A stretch of 64,000 nucleotides of DNA from NCBI RefSeq assembly GCF_000002875.2, contig NC_009419.2, positions 1,848,642-1,912,641 on the forward strand, written 5' to 3'. Positions 1 through 10,552 of the stretch are shown in pieces. Under the pieces are notes generated by a model that did not search any database, was not told the origin of the DNA, and worked only from the letters and a program-made list of their open reading frames with translations. A program made the translations under genes and the position numbers. The number at the start of each line of letters is the position of its first letter. Within the stretch, counting starts at the first letter, position 1. This stretch comes from Leishmania infantum JPCM5. Taxonomy: Eukaryota; Euglenozoa; Kinetoplastea; Trypanosomatida; Trypanosomatidae.

Positions 1-861
1 GCCTGGTGCGTGGGAATGGATTTTGCGAGAAAGAAAAGCAACTGGTGGATAAAACAGAGAGAGACGAAGAGTTCACTGGAAGATATAATCCAAGCAGAAA
101 CATGGAAAAAGGAAAAAGAAAATCTGGGCAGGACAGGCCATTGATGAACTCGTCTGTTGAAAGGGAAAAATGGCTAGGAGAGGGAGGGGAAGGGGGGGCG
201 GCGCACATCGCTTTAATTATTACGGACTGACTGTTTTGTTCTCAACCTGGCAGCTCTCGGCATAGAGGACAGTTGGGTTTACTACTGTGTTTGTGTGTAC
301 GTGCCGGCGCGTGCGTCTTTTTTTTTATTTTCATTTCCCGCAATGAACTACACACACTCGCACAGGCCCACCGCCTCTCTTTTCCCTCCTTAGGTGAGCG
401 CGTGTTGCGCTCTGCCCCACGAGAGGTGGAGGGTCCCACCACCCATGGCTCGCTCTTTCTCCTCTCTTTGACGCCAGTACTGATTCTCTTTGATGCACAG
501 ACGCACGCTCTGCTTTTCATCCATTATTTCGTCTCCCTCCCTCTTTTGCGCTTGATGACGGGTTTGGCGACGCGCTCTCATCATTGGACTGCTTGTGTGT
601 CTGCGACTCGTGCGGTTGCGTGCACGTCTCACTCTTTCCCCTCTGCTGTTCACTCTCCAAAAGAAGAGGGCAAACAAACAGCGCAGGAGGCTGATGGTGC
701 CGTACCTTTGTGTGTTCTTGTGATCGCACGCGTGCGTGTTTCTCTTCCCTACCGACGCTGGTGTTGCAGAAGGCACGATAAGCTGGAGCCGCAGTCGAGG
801 CCTCACGCACGCACACACACATACACACACACACACCAAAAAAAAAACAGCAGCACAACTA
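1..861. other. Intergenic spacer, no gene supported
   Basis: Pyrimidine-rich spacer with a CA microsatellite at about 812-838 followed by an A run. Open frames here on both strands translate into low-complexity Ser/Arg/His/Cys-rich peptides of the kind that trypanosomatid spacers give in any frame. It is probably the 3' UTR of a gene to the left plus the upstream region of the ORF at 862. Confidence 0.5.
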
Positions 862-1716
862 ATGTGTGGGCAAACGGAGGTGCACGCCGATAATGTAGTG
901 CCGGTGTGCTTTTCGAGCGAAGCGGTCGCCAGGACTTCTGCTGTGCTTAGGTTGGCGTTGCCCGTTGATGCGACGGGTAGTACAGTGACTGCTTTCGCTG
1001 GCCACTCGGGGGGCTGGCGTGTGCCAGTGGCCAGCATGCACGCGATCCCGCTACTGCCACCCTGCAAGGGGACAAAGGGTGACCTGAATCGAATCGATGC
1101 CGCGGCAGTCGATGGACTTACGCCAGCTACTCCCTCGCTCGCGGCAGGTAATACCGCACCTGCGCGCCAGGCTGCCTGCGGTGCGCTACGGCGGCAGGTG
1201 GGGCTGCCGTCAAAAAGTCGGTTCTCCATGTCTCTCACCTCACTCATGAGTTTTCTCTCGAGTAGGTGGGTTTCTGCCGCCGAGTTCACCACGAAAGCGA
1301 CAACAACGAACATCCCTTACGAGCTGGACGCGCACCGCACCGGCCTTTGCAGCTGGGCCTCTTCGTCGTTGACAACAGCCTTCGTGTCTCTAGTCTGCGC
1401 GTGGCTAGCGGTCGAGGCTGAAATGGCCACTCGCGCCCCAAGTTTCGTGGTTTGCAGCGCCGTAGTCGTGCGACACACCTTCTTTACCACAGCTCTATGT
1501 GCGTGCGTCGACTTTGCATCTGCTCAGGTACCGTTATGCACAATGTGGCTTTTGCTCCCTCTCATCGGATTCTCCCTGGAGGGTTTGGTACCGCCTCGAG
1601 TATGGCGCACGCTGATTGCCTGCTTTATCCCCATGAGCAGCACCGCTCTGTCAGGCCGCGGAGCGACGCCGGCATTCCCGGCGCTCCTTTGGGTGACGAG
1701 TGCCGTTGCGCACTAA
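862..1716 (+). CDS. Possible orphan protein, 284 aa, several hydrophobic stretches
   Basis: I do not recognise this protein. The frame is open further upstream only through non-ATG codons, so the first ATG (862), just after a CA repeat and an A run, is used. The translation is not low-complexity. Its second half has four hydrophobic stretches that could be membrane segments, including one around TMWLLLPLIGFSLEGL. Third-position GC is roughly 60 percent by eye, above spacer level but below the clear genes of this window. It could be a species-restricted membrane protein, a decaying gene or a chance ORF. It precedes the SCAMP-like gene on the same strand. Confidence 0.35.
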   Translation: MCGQTEVHADNVVPVCFSSEAVARTSAVLRLALPVDATGSTVTAFAGHSGGWRVPVASMHAIPLLPPCKGTKGDLNRIDAAAVDGLTPATPSLAAGNTAPARQAACGALRRQVGLPSKSRFSMSLTSLMSFLSSRWVSAAEFTTKATTTNIPYELDAHRTGLCSWASSSLTTAFVSLVCAWLAVEAEMATRAPSFVVCSAVVVRHTFFTTALCACVDFASAQVPLCTMWLLLPLIGFSLEGLVPPRVWRTLIACFIPMSSTALSGRGATPAFPALLWVTSAVAH

Positions 1717-2432
1717 GTGGTGACTGTGTTCCATGTAGTATGCCGACAACTAAGGCTGCCAGACACAGCACCTCGAGCAAAGCAGCGCGTTATCCCTGGA
1801 ATGAGGTTAGCATGGATGCAGGAGGATACGAGCGCATGCAGATCGTATGCGCTCCGTGATACTCGTAGCGGCGACTCGCTTGTGGGCTTGTCACCCCTCT
1901 CCTTCCGAGTGTCAACATGAGAGTTCTTGCTTTCTGTACCTGCTCACCTCCCCACTCATACATCTGCCGGTACGTGCGCATGTGTGTCTCTCGAAACTCA
2001 AACCGCGTGCCACTGCCTGAAAAAAAAAGCAAAGATGCAGAAAACCGTAAAATACAAGCAATAAAAACTCTGTGCGTGTATGTGTGTTTGCCGGCAGTCC
2101 TTGATCCGGCGCTGCCGGTTGCATGGCTGTGTAGCGGTGGGCTTTCTTTTCTGCTTTGCTCTCTCTCTCTCTTATGCACACGTTGCTGCGCATCTCTTTC
2201 TTCGTGTTCCCCCTCGCTTTCAGGCATGTCTGCGCTCCACACTTCTCCTCTGGTCTGCCGTCTCATATTCCTTCCTCTTTCTGTTCTTCTGCGCTCCCCT
2301 ACGCCATAAGAGTCCTCCCCGACCGCATCTCCAGACATCGTCACGAGCATCTATTTGTCGTGCTTCTTGTGTCTCGGCATATTCTGCACACCCGCGCCTC
2401 CTGAAAGTCCCCACCATCCAAAGGCAGAGACG
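1717..2432. other. Spacer and 5' UTR of the SCAMP-like gene
   Basis: Pyrimidine-rich spacer without a supported gene. A long C/T tract ends in an AG at 2222-2223, a plausible trans-splice acceptor for the next gene about 210 bases downstream; later AGs are also possible. Confidence 0.5.
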
Positions 2433-3095
2433 ATGACGACCATTACAGAGGCGATGGTGCTGGAGAAGGAGCGACAGAACGCTGCCAGGCGCGATGCGCT
2501 GAATAAGCGCAGCCAAAATGTGTCCCGCTTGGCTGAACCAGAACCTAACTTCCCACCGGAGTGCTGCTGCGTGAAGCCAGTTATCTACCACAACATCCGC
2601 GAGCAGGTGCCCGTGACGCAGCAGCGTTTCATGTACATCCTCGCGGGCCTGTACGTCACGTTGATGGCCCTCATCATCTACAACATCGTGGCTGCCCTGG
2701 TGGCCTTCGCCCTTGGCGGAAGCGCCCTGCACTTTGGTCTTTCCTTTGTGTATCTGCTGGGACTCCCAGGAGCGTGGATTTCGTGGTACTACAACGTGTA
2801 CTGCGCCATAGTGTACGCGTCGCGCTCGCGGCAGCTGATTGCTCTGCTGGGTCTTCTTGTAGGCGTCGTTTTCGATGTGTGGATGACGATCGGCATCACC
2901 GGCTTTGGCGGCTGCGGCTGGATCTACGCCCTCAGCTTGACACGCAATGTGGCTCCGTTTGTGCTGGTTCTCATTAGTGCGATCCTGTGGCCGCTGCACG
3001 GCTTTGCGCTGTGCGTGATGCTCCTGCGTTATTGGCGCCTTTCGAGGGTACTCTTGAAGAATACGGCCAACATCTACCGCCAGAGCATCATTTAG
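2433..3095 (+). CDS. SCAMP-like secretory carrier membrane protein (220 aa)
   Basis: Tetraspanning membrane protein of the SCAMP family, which in other eukaryotes acts in post-Golgi and endosomal vesicle traffic. The hydrophilic N-terminus (1-38) is followed by the family signature NFPPECCCVKPVIYHNI (39-55) just before the first membrane segment. Four hydrophobic segments lie near 68-93, 100-118, 134-157 and 172-198. Between segments 2 and 3 the sequence WISWYYNVYCAI matches the position of the amphipathic E-peptide of animal SCAMPs, with the W-Y and Y-A residues kept. NPF repeats, present in some animal SCAMPs, are absent. The first ATG of the frame (2433) is used; codons upstream lack an ATG. 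SIDER2 copy A begins about 70 bases after the stop and is probably part of the 3' UTR. Confidence 0.85.
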   Translation: MTTITEAMVLEKERQNAARRDALNKRSQNVSRLAEPEPNFPPECCCVKPVIYHNIREQVPVTQQRFMYILAGLYVTLMALIIYNIVAALVAFALGGSALHFGLSFVYLLGLPGAWISWYYNVYCAIVYASRSRQLIALLGLLVGVVFDVWMTIGITGFGGCGWIYALSLTRNVAPFVLVLISAILWPLHGFALCVMLLRYWRLSRVLLKNTANIYRQSII

Positions 3096-3165
3096 CTGTC
3101 TGACCTCGTGCCACGTCAGGACAGCGCTTCCCGACCAGTGTACATTACACTCCACATAGCAAGAA

Positions 3166-3745
3166 TTTTTTTTGTCAACGTGCCCATTTCTCTGCCATAC
3201 ACGAGCCAAACTCCACTCCGCGTCACCGCCGGCCGGCCACAGGCCTCACCGAGTCCTGCGACGCAGCGCGGCACACACGCTTTGCGGCAACGCGCCGACT
3301 CAGCCATCCGAGAGCACGGCCCCCCTGCCTCAAGCTCCACCGACCTCCTCCCGCCCCCCCCGCTGCCTCGCAGGCCGCCTCACAGCCGCTCCCATCATGC
3401 CGGCCGCCACCTGCGGCATCCCTCCTCGGAGAGGGAGGGGGTGGCGCTCAGGCTCCCCACACCAGCAGGCGGTGGTGAGGGCCGGGTGACGGATGCGCTG
3501 GAGCCGCGCAGACGCGTCGGCACTGCCGCAGGCCGCTCCGACGCAACGCCATCCAGGACCTGACACACCGCCGACATCCGTCGCGATGCAGCGCACTGGC
3601 TTCCCTACGTCGTGGGCACGTGGACCCTGCCAGCACCAGAGGAAGTGCAGCGCTGCATTGGCAGGGGATGGAGGAGGGGCTGCTTGGCTTCTTCCCATGC
3701 ACACAGAGGGTGAAGGAGGCTACTGGATCCGGGATACCTCACACC
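3166..3745 (-). mobile_element. SIDER2-type degenerate retroposon, copy A
   Basis: Roughly 0.55 kb block present again at 15.4 kb and 50.8 kb in the opposite orientation and, diverged, at 42.7 kb. Read on the minus strand it runs from about 3745 to a short A-tract (T run 3166-3173 on the plus strand), as expected for a retroposed element. The conserved core (3200-3700) is nearly base-identical to copy B over several hundred bases; the ends differ. I assign it to SIDER2, the short Ingi-related retroposon of Leishmania 3' UTRs, from memory of the consensus. Such elements are reported to lower mRNA stability. ORFs inside it are not genes. Confidence 0.8.
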
Positions 3746-4902
3746 GGGGTGTGCTTGCCCCCTGCTGTCATGAAAATCAACCTAAAGCAGCAGAAACCAA
3801 AAATGCGAAATGGCGGCTTCAAGCGCACAGGGGCTTTTCGGACCCCCTCTCTTTTATTGGGTGCTTCAAGTTCTTTGCTGCATTGTTTGTGGTTTGCGTG
3901 GTCGTTCCCGCTTAGTGTGTACTTCTCTTGTTGCGATTTAGTTGGCCCTGAAGCTGGAACATCGGTGATGTGGGTGCTGCGGTGGGGGATGAGGAGAGAA
4001 GAGCATGGGGACGATTGATTCGCCTCGTTGCGGAGTCTGAAGAGGGAGTCTTAACGTCTCACAACCCTTTTTGGTTCCTTGCCGCCTCCGCCCCCCCGCC
4101 CTCTCTCCCTTCTAAGCCACACACATGCGACATATGCGCGCCGATGCGCATGTGGTGTTATTATTTGTTGTTCCCTGTCTGATCTCATTCCGCATTCACC
4201 CCGAGCGTGCGTGTGCGTGTGGGTGTGCCTGATGAGAAACCATTGCTTCCTGTGCGCTTGCAGCAGCAGTCTTTCCGCAAATGCAGAGCAAAAAAAAACA
4301 TTGAAGAAGATACGGGTATGTACAAAACGACCGTGGGCGGTGCAGAGCCCCCACGACACGGTAGGGGGAAAAAGTCGTGTGGCCCCAAATCGCTGTGGCG
4401 AACGCTTGCCGCTTCTCGCTCACTGCCTCTTTGTTCCATCGAAGCACAGCAAGCAAAAGGGGAAAAGTGTATTCGAAGCATCTGCTCACGTCTGCACTAA
4501 CGCTCACTCTTTCGGTGACAGGTGACAAGGCCGCTTTCTGCCACTGCCTCTTTGCTTCCTCTTCCGTCGTGTGACACATCGTAGCCGCCGCCCCTGCCAG
4601 TCTCTCTTTCCCAAGAGGTGTTGCGGAAGGCCGCGCTTACGGGGTAAACGACACACCCAGAGAACAGCCATCGATAATCCGTCCTGCGGATCGGTAGTGA
4701 TTGACCAGCACCGCTGCGACGCACACGCACATACCACGCATCAGTGCGCCTTCCGGAAGCGACTATCGAGAGAGTGTGAGTGGGCGCAGGAGAGGGACAT
4801 GAGTGTGGGTTTTTTATGCTTCTCGCTTCGTGCGCCTTCCAGCGCCTTCCTCTCCCCGACCTCCTGCCGACATTTTCGACCACTTTTACTTCCCTAGTTA
4901 CC
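3746..4902. other. Spacer upstream of AMP deaminase
   Basis: About 1.15 kb with pyrimidine tracts and no supported gene. The stretch just before 4903 is C/T-rich and ends with an AG a few bases before the chosen ATG, so part is the AMP deaminase 5' leader. Short ORFs here look like spacer translations. Confidence 0.5.
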
Positions 4903-7900
4903 ATGCCTTTCAGCATCACGTCGTCTATGATGGACAGTAAATCCAATGTTGGCGACTCGGCAACGATGCCCATGCTGCCAGAGCCTTATCATGGCGCCCT
5001 CTTCCAACCGGCGTCTCCGCATAGCGACTCTGCCTCTACGGCTCGCTTCTCCGAAAAGAGCGGCCAGCTGCACAGTTGCCATGGCGTTCCGCATGGAGGC
5101 CTCACCCGTGAGCCGTCGGAGATGTTTCAAGTCGTTATCGACGGCGACGACGGCGGCGTTGAGATGCGGCGCGTGCATGACCGCATTGAGGCTGCCTTAC
5201 GTGTGCGCTTACTATACCGGCCTCTGGAGACTCGCGTGGGCAGCCGAGAGCGGGCAAACCCGTACGTGTCAGCTCCGATGCCGGGCCGCATCACAATCGT
5301 GCAGAAGGACGGCGTTTACCAGGTCTCTGATCATGACGCGTCGCTTTTTCTCCCTATACCAACGTGGTCGCAGTACGCGATGGACGTGCAGAAGGTGCGG
5401 CTCACCGTCGGCAACGCCGGCTGCGTCAACGCCTGTCATCATCGTCTTGGCATTATGCAAGAGCGCTCCCGCATGTTCTTTTTGCTTAATGCGGAGATGG
5501 AAGAGCGGGCAAATTATCACAAAGCCGGCGGCGTCTTTTCAGCCGCCAGGAAGGTAGACAACGCCGTCCTGCTCTCCGAGTCGATGGATGCGCAAGAGCT
5601 GCTCGAGGGGGTGAAAGAGATGTACCGGCGCAGTCCGGAGGCAGCAGTGCACCTGCGCGACGGGTCCAACTCTATGCTGCGTGAGCTGCTCGGCGCACAC
5701 GGCGTACGGTCCGCGGATGAGCTCACCGTCGCTGGCCTCGGATGGAAGGCAGAGAAAGACACACCTCATCAAGGTCAGATCGACTCGGCAGATTGCGAGA
5801 GCATGGCTGCCCTCGGCGCCGAGCTGCGTTTCTCCTTCACCGCGTTGCAGGGGTACCTGTGCGAGAAGGTGCTGCGGCGCGTGGTGTCCAGGGCAGAGCG
5901 GCCGTTACTTACTCCACAGGCGGCTGAGTACAGCGTGCCACTCTACGGTCTGCAATCTTCCGAGCTGAGTGATCTGGCGGAGCTGATGCGGCGTAAGCTT
6001 GAGGGCCCGCATCCGCGGGTGCAGTACATCCTGAGCATCTGCTTCACCGAGTCGCCGCCGTTCGAGGTGGCGAGCAGCTGCACGACGCTGCAGGACCAGC
6101 TAGACAACATCTTTCTCGCTCTCTTCAAGGCCACCTTGGCTCCGGAAGACCCTAGCAACGCCGGCGTGGCGTGGCTGCTGGGGCAGGTGGGTGGTCTGCA
6201 GATGCTGCATGCACAGGACGGGCCCGGCCGCGACTTTGACGAGATGGCTCCGCCGCCAGATCAGGTGAGGATTGGGGCCAAGCAGAGCGGGCTCTACTAC
6301 ATGTACTATCTTTACGCCAACCTCGCCGTGCTGAACAGCCTGCGGCGGCGCAAGGGGCTCGAGCCATTGCAGCTGCGCTGCACTGGCAACAAGCCGACCG
6401 GGATGGACGACCTGATTGGCGCCTACATCCTCTCTGACGTTATCACACGCGCGACCAAGATTACCGACTACCCCGTTCTGCAGTACCTGTGCGGTCTGCA
6501 TCGTGTCGGCCTGACAGTGTCGCCATTGTGCGACCACATGGAAGGCATCGTGGCGTACAAGGACCACCCGCTTCCCCACTTTTTGCACCGCTGCTTGCAC
6601 ATCACGCTATCGACAGAGTCGCCGCTGCGCTACCACCACAACCCCCGCGCGCTCATCGAAGAGTACGCCACGGCGCAGAAGATGTTTCGACTGAGCTCCC
6701 TCGACATGACAGAGCTCGCACACAACAGCGTTCTCATGTCCTCCTTCTCTCCTGAAGTGAAGCGGCAGTGGCTTGGGGACAACTACCAGCTGGGCGTCGA
6801 GGGCAACGAGTTTGAGCTGAGCCATGTCACCAACGCACGGCTTGCGTTCCGCGACGAGGCCTGGCAGCTGGAGCGCAACATGATGCGCGACCTAAACTTG
6901 AATCCTCCTCACGAGGTCGGCGCCGGGCTCAGTCGCTGGCATCACCTGAGCAACGTGCAGGAGGTGGAGTACGATACCGTGATGGACAACCGCGTCCGCT
7001 TCCCGCGCACGGTGCTCAAAGGGCCACACAAGGACGCGAAGGCGGCGACGGCGGCACCGCGCGTCGCGCGCGCCCTCGACCTGCGCCACCAGTACATCTG
7101 GCGCCCACCCCCTCCGTGGGAGACGGCGCAGCGACACGGCGTCGAGACAGACTTCCAGCGCCGAACGGCAACCTTTAACGAGGATGAGTGGACCTACGCG
7201 GCGAGCGACGCGGTCTTCATCGCATACCCAAAAAGCGCCGTGCACGCCTGGCCGCGGTCGCTGCCGACGCTCGACGACTTCCACAAGCACCTGCGCGAAC
7301 TGAGGGACATCTGCGCCAGCGCCGAGGTGAAGGAGTACGCGCACAAGCGACTCGAGAACCTCGACCACAAGTTCCGCCTGCACCTGGCTCTCAACCACGA
7401 AAACGAAGCCGGCACCACGGAGGATCGACAATCCTCGAACCGCGACTTCTATCAGGCCACCAAGGTCGACACGCACATCCACATGGCAGCCGGCATGACG
7501 CCGAAGCAGATTTTGAAGTTTGTGCTTGCCAAGCTGAAGGAAAGCGGCGACGACATTGCCATGAAGAAGGGAGACGACATCATCACCCTGGGCCAGCTCT
7601 TCGCCAAGGCCGGCATCACGCCGAACTTGACGGTGGATCAGCTGAACGTGCAGGCTGACCATACGCTGTTCGAGCGCTTTGACAACTTCAACAGCAAGTA
7701 CAACCCGATGGAAAACGGTGACCTGCGCTCGCTGCTGCTGAAGACGGACAACTTCATGAACGGCCGCTACTTTGCAGAGCTGATCCACGACGTATTTGAG
7801 CAGTACTCGCGCGACCGCTACACCTACGCCGAGAACCGCCTCTCTGTCTACGGTATCAACGTCAAGGAGTGGGACAAGCTGGCGCATTGGTTTGCCACGC

Positions 7901-9345
7901 ACGGTATGGCGAACAAGCACAATAAGTGGATTATTCAGGTGCCGCGCGTGTACAAGGTGTTCCGCGCGCAGAACGTCATTGGCAGCTTTGGTCAGTATCT
8001 GCAGAATATCTTTCAGCCCTTGTGGGAGGCCTCGCTGCACCCGAGCGAGCATCCGACGCTGCACAACTTTCTCAATCACGTGAGTGGCTTCGACTCCGTC
8101 GACAACGAGGCCACCATCGATCTCCCCTTCACGACGGTCTCGCCGTGGGCTTGGACGGTCGTCGAAAACCCGCCGTACAACTACTACCTCTACTACCTGT
8201 ACGCCAACATCCGCACACTCAACGAGTTCCGCGCCTCTCGCGGCTTCTCTACGTTTGGGCTGCGGCCGCACTGCGGCGAGTCAGGCTCTGAGGTGCACCT
8301 TTACGGCGCCTTTCTGTGCGCGAACAGCATCTGCCACGGCATCAACCTGCGCAACGATCCACCGATGCAGTATCTCTACTACCTCGCCCAGATTGGTTTG
8401 CACGTGTCGCCGCTGAGTAACAACGCTCTTTTCTTGCACTTTTTGAACAATCCTTTTCCGGACTTCTTCCACCGCGGACTGAATGTGTCGTTGAGCACGG
8501 ACGATCCGATGATGTTCCACCAAACCCAGGAGCCGTTGATCGAGGAGTACAGCATTGCTGCGCGCGTGTGGGGGCTCAGCGCGAACGACCTGTGTGAGAT
8601 TGCTCGCAACTCCGTGCTGCAGTGCGGCTTCGACAACAACTTCAAGTGCAACGCAATCGGTGACCGCTGGTTTCTCTCGTCTTCGTTGGGCAACGACTCG
8701 CTGCGCACGCACCTCTCTGACATTCGTGTCGCGTTTAGGTTTGAGACCTACCACACCGAGTTGCAGCAGCTAGAGCTGTGCTGCGGACGGCCGGTGTCGC
8801 GCTTCATGATGACAGCCGCCGAGGAGCGCGCCGTTGACGTCCAGCTCGTCGATGTGCAGCGCGAGTACGTCCTTCTCTCCACGCACGATCAGGCGATGGA
8901 GGTGATGCTGCGCGAGATGGAGGACACAAAAGCGAAGATCTTGCAGACACGGGCTCAGGTGGACATCCTGCGACGGCAGCAGCGCTCTCTGCTGGAGAAA
9001 ATCACGGAGATGGGTATCCGCCGCCAGGAGGCAGAGGAGCAGTCTGCGCAGGAGAAGGAGCTGCCGTCTCGCAAGGGCCCCCTCTACGTGCGTGAAAAGT
9101 CGCAGGTCTCGCAGGTCGGCGGCGGCGATGGTGAACGCTCTTGTGTCTTACGGAGCCCCACGTGTCCAACACAGCAGGGTGAAACACTGAAGCGTCTTTT
9201 GCGCTGGAAGCCGATGCCACCAGACCTGATGCGCTCCGTCACACAGGCGAGTTTCAGCGGTTCTCGTGGGCGTCCACTTCCGCCGCTGCCAGTGCGGCAG
9301 CTGTACCAAAGCACGACAAGCGTCAAGGGCCCTGCGAAATACTGA
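4903..9345 (+). CDS. AMPD: AMP deaminase, tandem: inactive N-terminal copy plus active C-terminal copy (1480 aa)
   Basis: AMP deaminase hydrolyses AMP to IMP and ammonia in purine interconversion, important in parasites that rely on purine salvage. The C-terminal half has the full zinc-deaminase set: KVDTHIHMAAGM near residue 854 (HxH metal ligands), LRPHCGESG near 1120 and LSTDDPMMFH near 1197, plus the family signatures YLYYLAQIGL and SPLSNN. The N-terminal half aligns over the same landmarks but the catalytic positions are lost: RKVDNAVLL near 216 replaces the HxH motif, LRCTGNKPTG stands where RPHCGE is expected, and LSTESP near 569 replaces LSTDDP. A coiled-coil tail follows residue 1300. 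Length is about twice that of usual AMP deaminases. The ATG at 4903 follows a pyrimidine tract and AG; an earlier in-frame ATG at 4816 is possible. Confidence 0.93.
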   Translation: MPFSITSSMMDSKSNVGDSATMPMLPEPYHGALFQPASPHSDSASTARFSEKSGQLHSCHGVPHGGLTREPSEMFQVVIDGDDGGVEMRRVHDRIEAALRVRLLYRPLETRVGSRERANPYVSAPMPGRITIVQKDGVYQVSDHDASLFLPIPTWSQYAMDVQKVRLTVGNAGCVNACHHRLGIMQERSRMFFLLNAEMEERANYHKAGGVFSAARKVDNAVLLSESMDAQELLEGVKEMYRRSPEAAVHLRDGSNSMLRELLGAHGVRSADELTVAGLGWKAEKDTPHQGQIDSADCESMAALGAELRFSFTALQGYLCEKVLRRVVSRAERPLLTPQAAEYSVPLYGLQSSELSDLAELMRRKLEGPHPRVQYILSICFTESPPFEVASSCTTLQDQLDNIFLALFKATLAPEDPSNAGVAWLLGQVGGLQMLHAQDGPGRDFDEMAPPPDQVRIGAKQSGLYYMYYLYANLAVLNSLRRRKGLEPLQLRCTGNKPTGMDDLIGAYILSDVITRATKITDYPVLQYLCGLHRVGLTVSPLCDHMEGIVAYKDHPLPHFLHRCLHITLSTESPLRYHHNPRALIEEYATAQKMFRLSSLDMTELAHNSVLMSSFSPEVKRQWLGDNYQLGVEGNEFELSHVTNARLAFRDEAWQLERNMMRDLNLNPPHEVGAGLSRWHHLSNVQEVEYDTVMDNRVRFPRTVLKGPHKDAKAATAAPRVARALDLRHQYIWRPPPPWETAQRHGVETDFQRRTATFNEDEWTYAASDAVFIAYPKSAVHAWPRSLPTLDDFHKHLRELRDICASAEVKEYAHKRLENLDHKFRLHLALNHENEAGTTEDRQSSNRDFYQATKVDTHIHMAAGMTPKQILKFVLAKLKESGDDIAMKKGDDIITLGQLFAKAGITPNLTVDQLNVQADHTLFERFDNFNSKYNPMENGDLRSLLLKTDNFMNGRYFAELIHDVFEQYSRDRYTYAENRLSVYGINVKEWDKLAHWFATHGMANKHNKWIIQVPRVYKVFRAQNVIGSFGQYLQNIFQPLWEASLHPSEHPTLHNFLNHVSGFDSVDNEATIDLPFTTVSPWAWTVVENPPYNYYLYYLYANIRTLNEFRASRGFSTFGLRPHCGESGSEVHLYGAFLCANSICHGINLRNDPPMQYLYYLAQIGLHVSPLSNNALFLHFLNNPFPDFFHRGLNVSLSTDDPMMFHQTQEPLIEEYSIAARVWGLSANDLCEIARNSVLQCGFDNNFKCNAIGDRWFLSSSLGNDSLRTHLSDIRVAFRFETYHTELQQLELCCGRPVSRFMMTAAEERAVDVQLVDVQREYVLLSTHDQAMEVMLREMEDTKAKILQTRAQVDILRRQQRSLLEKITEMGIRRQEAEEQSAQEKELPSRKGPLYVREKSQVSQVGGGDGERSCVLRSPTCPTQQGETLKRLLRWKPMPPDLMRSVTQASFSGSRGRPLPPLPVRQLYQSTTSVKGPAKY

Positions 9346-10552
9346 GGCGGTTCCAAATGAGCGGATTCGACGTTGTATCACCTTCTTTCAGCCACGCCGT
9401 TGTGGCTTTTTTTTGTTTATTCGAGCAATGATGTGCATTACTGGAATCACAGGGAGCGCCTTCGCGTGCGAGCCACCACATCTGTTTCCTTTTCGAATTT
9501 TCTTCAGTTGCGCATATGTCGGATGCGTGTCGGGGTCTATGAAAGCGAGTAGGAGAGAGGGTTTGCCCATACCCATGCGTGTGTGTGCGTTTTGGGAGGG
9601 TTCTCCTCGTCTGTCTAATCTTCTTCCGCATTGCCACCTCTCTTGTACCGATTGCAGTCCAGGTGTGATTCGCTTCTCCCTGCCACACACTCACCAAAGC
9701 CGCCGAAAAAGATGTTCCAACTGAAGACAGGTTAACAAGGTCCGACGAGTCTTTTCGCTCTACTCTTAGGTCAGCCGCCTCTCCTCTACCACGGTGCTCT
9801 CCCTCGTTCTTGCCGTGGCCGGGTGCCGTTGCTCTTGTTATCGCTGCAGCAGGACACTCGGCGTGGGGGAGAACAAGGAGGAGGGATCATGATAGCTCTG
9901 AAGATGCCCAGAGCGAAGGCTGCGGTAGCCTCGCACGGTTCTCTCCGTCTCTCTTCCTGTGTGTCGCACCACACATTTCTCTGCATCTCTCTCTATCTCC
10001 CATTCCCTGTCGCTTGGCGCTCTCCCTCATCTCACCCCTGCATCGCTCCTTGACACCTTTTCGCTCAACTTTCGGGTATGTCTCTCTTTCCCAAACGCTG
10101 ACGCCTACATCTTTTCCCCCTTTATTTTCACACAACGTCGGTGATGGGGCCCGCGCGCAGAGTAGTGCCTTACAGAATCAACCAACTCGCGTGTCTCTTT
10201 TTTGTTTTTTTCGTTTTCTTCTGTGTGCATGCTTTTGCCCAGCTCGCTTCCCCCCGCTTCCCCTCTTCTCCCTCCGCCCTCTCCCACGCCATTTTTCTTC
10301 TACCCGTCCCCTTTTTTCTGCGCAACAAGAAGGCCAGTGACACTTGTGCGCGCACATCTTGCTGTAGCTCCTCACTGCTATTCTACAGTTTGTGCTTCCT
10401 CTTTGTTTCTCTAGCCTGAGCATCTCACGCCGTCGTCACCATCTTTGCTTGAAACACCTTCAGGTCGTTTTTTTTTACCTTGGGACTTCCTGTGAAGCCC
10501 ACCAACTCCGCGCAGACGAGACACAACTACGTCGGAGGTGCAAGCTGCTGCA
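9346..10552. other. Spacer between AMP deaminase and the BRCT gene
   Basis: About 1.2 kb of mostly C/T-rich sequence, strongest from 9940 to 10460, with no convincing ORF. AGs at about 10462 and 10495 follow pyrimidine runs and could be trans-splice acceptors for the next gene. Confidence 0.5.

Noticed and set aside
390..1313. 307-codon minus-strand frame
   Set aside because: Contains Cys/Val runs from the CA repeat, low-complexity composition, and opposes the direction of all other genes.
2220..3209. 329-codon minus-strand frame over the SCAMP-like gene
   Set aside because: Same shadow effect; the plus strand has the family signature and membrane segments.
6892..8271. 459-codon open frame on the minus strand
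   Set aside because: Antisense shadow of AMP deaminase; high-GC3 genes of this kind routinely leave the complementary frame open. Translation is Val/Arg/His-rich with no domain.
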